NCBI GenBank assembly: GCA_030015575.1
Contig: CM057344.1
Coordinates: forward strand, 596,510,410 to 596,574,409
DNA from: Agapanthus africanus
Lineage: Eukaryota > Streptophyta > Magnoliopsida > Asparagales > Amaryllidaceae
Length of the DNA: 64,000 nucleotides
Direction of reading: 5' to 3'
The translations under genes were made by a program, and so were the position numbers. The notes under the pieces were generated by a model that worked only from the letters and a program-made list of their open reading frames with translations, had not been told where the DNA came from and did not search any database. Below, piece by piece: positions 57,066 through 64,000 of this stretch. Each line of letters opens with the position of its first letter. The first letter of the stretch is position 1.

Positions 57066-57288
57066 AAAGAGGTCACTCCCGGTGAAGGGATCTCGGCTCT
57101 TTCCTCGTGGAATGAGGTGCAGGATATTCCACTGAATACCGCGGTGCAAAGCAACTTGTAATCGACTATAGTGAAGTTATTACCCTGACGCAAACTTCTG
57201 CCCAAGGGGTCAGTCCCGGTGAAGGGATATCGACCCTTGCCCCGTCGAATGAGGTGCAGGATATTCCACTGAATACCGCTATGCAAAA
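57066..57288. repeat. Direct repeat pair, ~86 bp, spacing 137 bp
   Basis: 57066-57151 and 57203-57288 share tcccggtgaagggat and gaatgaggtgcaggatattc + cactgaataccgc. About 85% identical. Confidence 0.9.
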
Positions 57289-58697
57289 CAAAAGAAAACG
57301 TCTTTGCAATAACACTTTTTAAATTTGTTCCAACAACTGAAAACAGGTTTGTTTTACTTTGCATTGATCAGAATCAACGCAGTCCCATCAATAATCACAC
57401 CAGAAAAGAACGAAAATAAAATGTACGTATATGCCATCCGCATTCGTCACTGGGTCCCGTCATCACCCGTTAGGTTACTTAACTAACGACAGAGCGGGGA
57501 CTGGACTAGCGCGGGTGTAAAACATATACAACATCTAATAGTATATAAACCAATATACAATAATTGCTCCAGGCGTGATAATATGCAACATTACAGAAAA
57601 GTAATAAGCATCACAGAACAATACAGATATCTGGGATCCCCGGGTTTCACAGAGCCGCTGCTGAAACCCGACGTTCCCTCTGTCGTGTGGATAGCCTGTG
57701 CAATGAAACCTAGACCCCTACGGGTGCGGCAAGTTACCCGCCAAAACCTGAAGCGAGGCAGCCCCCTACAGCATAGTGAATGGACCACCCTGCACTTCAC
57801 GGAATCCGGTAATCTTGGGCACCCTTCCTTGGGTCAACCTGTACCCCCTACGAGTGCGGCGAATAGTCTGCCAATTCTAGAGTGGGACCCCTCTGCCTCT
57901 CAAAGCCATGAGATGCGGACCCGTTGCCCCCCAGAACCCGGCTATCTGTGCACTCCGTCGCGGGGTAAAACCTAGTACAGTAATGAAAAATAGTACAACA
58001 GGTACATCGACCGCAACCTGGTCGTGCCCCAAAAGAATATTATACAACAGGCAGTGACGGCAGTCCACAAGTTGGACGCTCGCCCCGCAATATCAAATGT
58101 ACAAATAAACTCAAACTGTACTACCATTGCACACTGCTATCCACCACGACAAATCTGCAACATCACAGCACAACACAGAACATCAACGCGAATGTCACGT
58201 TCGCAAACCCGTCTAAAAGAACTATAGCAATCAGACGCGGTTTACCGATCAAATGACATTCCCGGTCGGAGATATAATGTAAGCACTGTAAACTAACATG
58301 TTTAAATTTCGATCGACTAAATATCACGAAGTGGGCCCCACGTAAATCTGTTGAACAGTAATAAAATCTGGGCCCAAAAGATATATACCAAAAACCCCAA
58401 ATTCCATTGAAGAATACACTGTGCAAATTTGGGGGCATGATCGCTCAGAACGGCCGCGGATGCGCGGCCAAACTATGGGTTTGGCCGCGTTTCCGCGGCA
58501 GTCTTGTCGATTCACGCGTCCAAATTTGTACGGCGTTCTTATAAAACCCTGCACAGATTTCTGTGATATGTGGAATATTTTTAGGACACCATTTAAAATC
58601 GACAGAAACTGTGAAAATGTAAAAATGCGGTTTTTGATTTCCGGTTCGATCGATATTTTAAACGCGTTAGCACAAGTTAGTATAGCAAAATGGTGAG

Positions 58698-58709
58698 GCT
58701 CTGATACCA
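58698..58709 (-). promoter_or_regulatory. T8 primer-binding site
   Basis: Minus-strand TGGTATCAGAGC, complementary to the initiator-Met tRNA 3' end, one base inside the 5' LTR. Confidence 0.9.
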
Positions 58710-58710
58710 C

Positions 58711-60810
58711 TGTAAGTCTACGGTAGCGCCCCGGCCGTCTACAGACGCCAAAAGCGGAACAAAAACTTTTTAACTGGCGCTATCGTATACTTTAACCCGG
58801 ATCTTCCATTATTGCTAAACTAACATACTGTAAAGAGTGTAGAAAGGTTATACCGAACGATCCGAGTCCTTCGTTCTTTAACCATCATCCCACGCTCCGT
58901 TGCGGCTGCTCCGATCTCTTCGATCTCCGATCTGCTCATCCAGGTGGCACCACATCAACGATTCTTTAAACGGGCTCCCGCCTCTGACTCGAGGCAACTC
59001 GGTCGTCAAGTTTGCTAAAAGAGACGACCAAGAATGATGTAGAGAATGAGTAGATGACTTTGTCTCACTTCGCCCAAAGCCGTGGACGATCGGTTAATGA
59101 AGTTGCCGATGGAAATGAAATGGAACAAGAAATGAACTATGAAATTTCCATGCATCCAAAACTTTGGTCTTTTCTTTTTAACAACCATAATCTTTTCAAG
59201 TGAGTGAGTGGAGGAGGAGAGAGAGGGCCGGCCACTAATAAAGAAGGAGGAGGGTGAGTGTAGGAGCAATCAAGGAGGTGACCATAAACAATGATCCTTA
59301 TCATAACAAAAATATCAAGAACAAATATCTTAAGGAAAACAAGAATCATTAAAGTCAAAGCATGAGTCATAATCCTTGTCACCACTTTCTAGAAACTTCT
59401 AGAACCTTCTAGAAGCATGACTCACCCTCATCCAAGAAAAGATAAATCCGTCTTTAACCGAATGTTAAAAGACGGCTGATAGAAAACTGGAAACTGGCAA
59501 CTTCCAAAAGTGATCCTGAAACAACTTTCAGGATAACCCCGTATCTGTATAAATATACCCGCATTTGTATTACGACCGAATACAAATGCAACTGAGACAA
59601 AAATATTATATCTAATCAATACAATACTCGGATCTGACTTAAACCAAAGCCGACCAGTATCATCTGCCCGAAAAATAACACGTGCGTAAACGCACGTGCA
59701 TTTTCCGAACCCTGCCATAAAACCATACAGCCTCTACAACGTTTCGCCCGAACTTGGGAAACTGTCTGTGGGGGACTCTAATGACTCGTCAGTACCCTGG
59801 CAGTGGGTTTAACCACAAACCGTCATCGGCACTAGCAATGCGTAACGGCTGCCCATGGACTGACCTCAAGGGAGGCTGATGAGCGAACTCATCCAGAAAC
59901 CCTACTGAGCCTAACAGTGACAATGTATATACAGTCCGGTCCGTTCGTCTATGAGTATCGCATATCTGCCTAGGGGGCTAGTAACGTCAGACCCCCAAGA
60001 GCCGTATAAGTCGTGTCGGAGTGTAGCCCAATAACACCCTGAGATACTACTGGAGTACCTACCAGTAAATCTCCTGCCACGGCCGTGGGCTTTGTGTAAT
60101 GGCTCTCCTAGACACAGCACGATCTCGCCCCCAATACCGGGAGAGACGAATCCCCTGCCGATCCGCTCACGTACCTCCATATGGCTTGGGACTGTACCCA
60201 AAAACTACCTGTTTGCATGACTCCTTTGAGCCGTGGTAGGGTATAAATCAAAGCACAGTGGGAACTCACACGAGACAAATGACGACCTCAGGTCGATGAA
60301 CTAACCTGTATACATGTCACCAGGGAACTACTATCTGATGATAGATATAGTACTAACTAGCAGATTCCCGGCGAGTCCTGTCCGGTGTACTCATAACCCA
60401 ATGAGCACCTGTATACATCTTAGATGATCCAACTGACACCAGTGGCTTGTGAGACCGGCCACCGCCCCTCGTCGGGGTCTCGACTGTATACACTAGTCTA
60501 CTCCGGAGTATCGATGCCCTGTCTCGAAACTCCCACGACTAGGGACCACAATTAAGGATATGCGTATAAACCACCCAACTCTCACGTATATGATCGCCAT
60601 CATACTGTTGGTGGTAAAGCAAGATCCTAAGGGCTCTATCAAAGTGTAACATGTAATTAGTCACCTGAACATGTACACGACTGATAAAGGCAAACCAGAT
60701 AGCATACTATCATCTCGAGTAAGACTGTCATACCGGTATAGGTCCTCCGCAATCATTGCAATCACGTACCTGCGATCCAATAATTGACTATGAGGGCACT
60801 ATCTCCAACA
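58711..60810 (-). repeat. T8 5' LTR (right copy)
   Basis: 2100 bp, end-to-end match to 51265-53365. Followed by CTCCT. Confidence 0.93.
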
Positions 60811-61370
60811 CTCCTCACGCAGACGCCAGTGTGAAAAGCACAGAAATGCCCATCTTAAGAATTAAATTCTTAAGCGGCGCCCACGTGCACAACACGTGAG
60901 CGCCAGCGCCCAAGTTAATATCTATAAAATTAAATTCTACATTTCTCCAATAAAGATTGGGATATTCTCTGTTAAACAGAGTCGTTGGATCAAACATCCA
61001 ATGGAGAAAAAAATCTCCCAAATCTTTCTAAATCAGAAGAATACTCTCGGTTGGATCAATGATCCAACAATAGAATAAAATTCTATTTCTTGGGAATATA
61101 TTCCCTCAAACTTTAAAAATAAGAAAGATTACTCTCTGTACAACAGAGAACCGGTGGATTAAAAAATCCAACGATGATTAAAAATCACCGTTTTACAAAA
61201 TAAATTCTGTATAAGGGAAAAATATTTCCCCAATCTTGTTAAAAACAAGAGTGACATCTTCTGTGAACAGAAACCCTTGGATCAAAAATCCAATGGTAGG
61301 TAAAATTCCTCAAATCAATTGGAATCTCTCAATGAAAGATTTCCTCAAACCTAATTAACAACTTGCCTCT

Positions 61371-61380
61371 ACTATATAAA
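61371..61380 (+). promoter_or_regulatory. TATA box of T3 3' LTR
   Basis: ACTATATAAA at the position matching 11336-11345 in the 5' LTR. Confidence 0.6.
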
Positions 61381-63528
61381 GGACCCAAAACTTCAAGTCT
61401 GAGAGAGAGGAACCCCCAAAAGCTTCTATAAAAAAAAGAGACAGAAAGCTTCAAAAGGAACAGAGAATTAAATTCTCAAGGAAGAAGATCTCCCTCCTCA
61501 AAAACTCTAGGTAAATAAAAAATAGAAATCAAAACATCTCATTTACCTGTTGAAGGGTTTAACCCTTTTAAAAGAACTTGGTTCTTTCTCTGAATCTGAG
61601 ATCCGCGAGGCAAGTCTCCCACAAGTTGAGAATTTAATTCTCATCGGGAAGAACTTGTTCTTGAGAATTAAAGATTCAGAAAAGAACCAGAAATTGAGTT
61701 CCTAAAAAACAAAGGCATACAAAAGAAACCTAGTTCTTACAAAAGAACTTAGTTCTTAAAAATGAAGCTTGATCCTAAATCTTCAAAACAAAAATCCTGG
61801 TAATCATTAATGGGCAAAAATGCCATCAACAGAGGAGAAAAGAATTTAGCGCCCTATGTGCTTCCCATGTGGATGCCTCTAAAAGCGCCTAGCGCCTCAC
61901 GCGCTCCTCACGCGGGCGCCACAAAAAAGAAGAGTGCTTAGCACTCATTGGGCAGCGCCCGGTGCCCAGCGCCGCACGTGAAAATCACGAGGGCCCCATA
62001 AAGTGCTCAGCACTCCATAAAAAAAAGAGAGCCGAAAAGATGAGTGTTCAACACTCATTGGGCAGCGCCTCACGTGCTCCCCACGTGGGCGCCGCAAAAG
62101 AGAAGAAAAAAGTGCTTAGCACTCCACAGGCAGCCCAAGATGGCTGAGTGTTCAACACTCATTGGGCAGCGCCCAGCGCCTCACATGTTTCCCATATGAA
62201 TGCCATAAAAAGTGCCTAGCACTCTATATAAAGACAAAACGAGTAAAGTGTTCAACACTTATTGGGCAATGCCCATTACTGAAAGCTCCACATGATTATA
62301 TGTGGGTATCAGAACTCATATAAGTGCTCAGCACTTTTTGTATAAAAAAAAGGGACCGAATAAACAGATCCCAAATAAGTGCTCAACACTTTTTGCATAA
62401 AAAAGAGAGACCGAATAAACAGAGCCCAAACAAGTGCTTAGCACTTTTTTAGGAAAAAAGGGATACTAAGCAGACTAAAGCCCAAATTGGCTAAGTTGCT
62501 AAAGTCTTGCAACTGAGTCCAAATGCTCTGTTGCTTGGTCTTAAATAAAGAAAATCCTAAAATGTTGTTAAGTGGATCTTAGTCTCAAATTGGACTAACG
62601 TATCCTTAACAAAGAAATCAATCGAGCCCATATGCTCTCGATTTCCAAGGTCTCAAATATGACAAAAAATTCTTAAGCCCATAATAAACCCTTTTCCCTC
62701 AAATACGGGATGTGGTTCAAGAGTATATATTTTCACACCTCTGATACATGTCGTTGCAATTCTTCAACGTCTTCAGAGAGACGGCGGATCCCGACGACCA
62801 ATAACTTCTCAATGCATTGACGTGCATGCCTCAAATCGGATTATGCCCCAAATTGGGCACATTCCATATCTCCATTGTTCACTCTGCCATGTAATAAATA
62901 CACATGCGTATAGGGTGAATTATGGACCGAAATGTCCCTAAACTAATATTCGCCTCTAAAATGGCGATAAAGGACCAAAACGTCCTTAAAACTAATATTT
63001 CGCCTCAAACACGGCGATAATGGACCGCGATGTACTTAAACTAAAATAATCGAGCCCAAATGCTCATATGTTTAAGTTGATCTTAATCTCAAACCAGATT
63101 AACGATCCTTAAATCAAACTAAACCCAAATCTAAAAAATATACGGATTTTGACTAATCCACGCCCTACGGGTGATGACATAAATTAGTCTCCGTATACAA
63201 TCCACGAGCAACCAAAATAAAAACAAAAACACATACACGACATGAAGTGAACTTCCGGAGCAGGAGAAAGTGGTTATCGCGATGCGATAAAGTAATCAAC
63301 TGCAGGGGCTTGCGCCTGCAGGGAAGAGCGTCCCCACAATCAAAAAACCCTCATAAACGAGGGGGAATATGACGAAATCTGCTACAACGGCCGCATCCGT
63401 CCAAACCTCCGATACCATAAATCAACTTGGCATCTTCGGATAGATGGACGAATAAATCCAAATAGCATCTGCCCCCAGGATTCAGGCCGGACATCCCGAC
63501 GTCCCGGTCCGTCTTACGGCGGTGAACA

Positions 63529-64000
63529 CTGCGCTCCTCAAGGACTGGCAGAGGGATGGAGGTCTTTGCTGAAGGCCCCTGGCAGGGCGTCCCGCTCGGC
63601 ATGGGCTTGGATAAGCTTGCGCTAACGCTCTTCCTGCCCTGTGCCTTGACGGCCATAATCTTTGACCGGTCCATTGGCTCTGCGAAGGGAAACAAAAAAG
63701 GATTAGTAACGAAAGCAGCATGATATATCAAGTCTAAATTGATCGGTTGGGACCTAACTTGCCTAGGAATCATGCAGGACTGAGTCCCGCCCAGCTCAGA
63801 ACCTGCTCGGAAAGCAGGGTGTTGGCCCGCTGGATGGGCTGCCACAAGGACATGACTCCCGGCTCCGGGGATTTCGACAACTTAGCCTTCGGGCAATCCG
63901 CCCTATGCCACTCGATGGGCACTGACCAGTCCTCTCCCTTCGGAGGACGGACGAAGATAAACTTCTCCTTCCACTCGTGGATGGAAGAAGGGACAACCAC
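63529..64000 (-). pseudogene. T1 antisense extra ORF, upstream part (gypsy-type-transposon-like)
   Basis: Starts with the right CTGCG copy (63529-63533). Minus-strand coding from beyond 64000: WKEKFIFVRPPKGEDWSVPIEWHRAD (about 63880-63975), similar in wording to the putative gypsy-type transposon family PF04195. It is followed by WQPIQRANTLLSEQVLSW, then an intron-like segment (about 63690-63765, pyrimidine-rich with a CTTCGCAG end), then MDRSKIMAVKAQGRKS up to the T3 insertion. This is the N-terminal side of the ORF whose coiled-coil end is at 9740-10646. The true start is outside the window. Confidence 0.65.

Larger units (their letters stand above)
53366..58697 (-). other. T8 interior, decayed
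   Basis: AT-rich minus-strand remains with only short ORFs. Near the left end are copia RNase H traces. The middle has a direct repeat pair (55681-56170). The right part, 57060-57290, has a second repeat pair, and the leader-like 58000-58690 contains GC palindromes near 58453-58500 (ggccgcggatgcgcggcc, ggccgcgtttccgcggc). No recognisable intact gag or protease. Confidence 0.6.
51265..60810 (-). mobile_element. T8: copia-type LTR element with decayed interior
   Basis: LTRs 51265-53365 (2101 bp) and 58711-60810 (2100 bp), about 32 differences counted by eye (1.5%), so a recent insertion. Minus-strand primer site TGGTATCAGAGC (58698-58709) and polypurine tract with AAGTGGGAGATTGT edge at 53366-53380, a typical copia end. 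The 5.3-kb interior has no long ORF. A minus-strand trace of the RNase H end (ADPLTEA near 53495-53515) and a linker-like trace near 54710 suggest a heavily decayed copia pol. LTR ends, duplication and priming sites are whole; the coding part is broken beyond counting. Confidence 0.82.
10647..63528 (+). mobile_element. T3: giant Tat/Ogre-like Ty3/gypsy element (nested)
   Basis: Both ends are well defined: LTRs starting TGTTTCCCC and ending GTGAACA, 5-bp duplication CTGCG, a primer-binding site just inside the 5' LTR and a polypurine tract before the 3' LTR. Order: 5' LTR (3015 bp), gag, protease, RT, RNase H, archaeal-type RNase H, integrase, repeat-rich 3' noncoding region, antisense extra ORF, 3' LTR. 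Removing its three insertions leaves about 23.7 kb, within the size range of Ogre elements, the largest known plant LTR retrotransposons. In a 245-bp sample the LTRs differ at about 16 positions (6.5%), suggesting roughly 2-3 million years at commonly used plant rates. Coding is broken in about twenty places. Confidence 0.88.
51133..63528 (+). repeat. T3 3' LTR, split by T8
   Basis: Left piece 51133-51264, right piece 60811-63528. Together they align with 10647-13661. TATA box at 61371-61380. In a 245-bp sample they differ from the 5' LTR at 16 sites. The right piece ends GTGAACA, followed by CTGCG. Confidence 0.9.

Noticed and set aside
1-64000. Host gene, defence island or biosynthetic cluster
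   Set aside because: Every long non-repeat reading frame with recognisable content belongs to a retrotransposon or its extra ORF. I see no sign of a host gene or a gene system of another kind.

Overview
The window looks like plant nuclear heterochromatin, almost certainly from a flowering plant. I find no host gene, no complete tRNA or rRNA gene and no CRISPR. Nearly everything I can identify is transposable-element sequence, mostly LTR retrotransposons nested inside one another. The plant assignment rests on a Cassandra TRIM carrying 5S-rRNA-like LTRs, Tat/Ogre-lineage Ty3/gypsy elements with a second, archaeal-type RNase H, antisense extra ORFs resembling the gypsy-type-transposon and plant mobile domain families, and copia and chromovirus relics.

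Layout, outermost first, using my own labels. T1 is an old Tat-type gypsy element on the + strand. Its pol fragment (2965-7418), 3' noncoding region and antisense extra ORF (9740-10646) lie left of a large insertion, and the antisense ORF resumes at 63529-64000. T2 is a solo LTR (4785-6250) inside T1 pol. T3 (10647-63528, duplication CTGCG on both sides) is a giant Tat/Ogre-like element on +. Without its insertions it would be about 23.7 kb. It has 3.0-kb LTRs, gag-pro-RT-RH-aRH-IN up to about 23200, a repeat-rich 3' noncoding region, and an intron-bearing antisense ORF (50291 down to 42778). T3 carries three insertions. The first is a composite block, 25684-42384, flanked by CCTAG. It holds a chromovirus relic on the minus strand (T4), a gag-only Tat derivative inside it (T5, 29902-39857, duplication GGAAC) and a Cassandra TRIM (T6, 41481-42384). 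The second is a solo LTR (T7, 42905-45860) in the 3' end of the antisense ORF. The third is a copia-type element (T8, 51265-60810, duplication CTCCT) inside T3's own 3' LTR.

Relative ages come from LTR divergence judged by eye. T3 LTRs differ by about 6% in a sampled stretch, T6 LTRs by about 7%, T5 by roughly 1.5% outside its minisatellite, and T8 by about 1.5% (about 32 differences in 2.1 kb). With usual plant rates this is a few million years for T3 and T6, and under or around one million for T5 and T8. Autonomous coding regions are fossils with many breaks. The only long uninterrupted ORF with a recognisable retrotransposon domain is the 750-codon gag of T5.

The most notable points are: shared 3' noncoding modules and primer-binding site between giant T3 and gag-only T5, suggesting helper and passenger; antisense extra ORFs with their own TATA boxes and intron-like segments; intron-like segments in sense orientation in chromovirus T4; a 19-bp head-to-head identity between the T4 LTR end and Cassandra with mismatched target duplications; a similar short acidic ORF near the 3' end of two different chromovirus-type LTRs; and a palindromic GC-rich minisatellite in the T5 LTRs.
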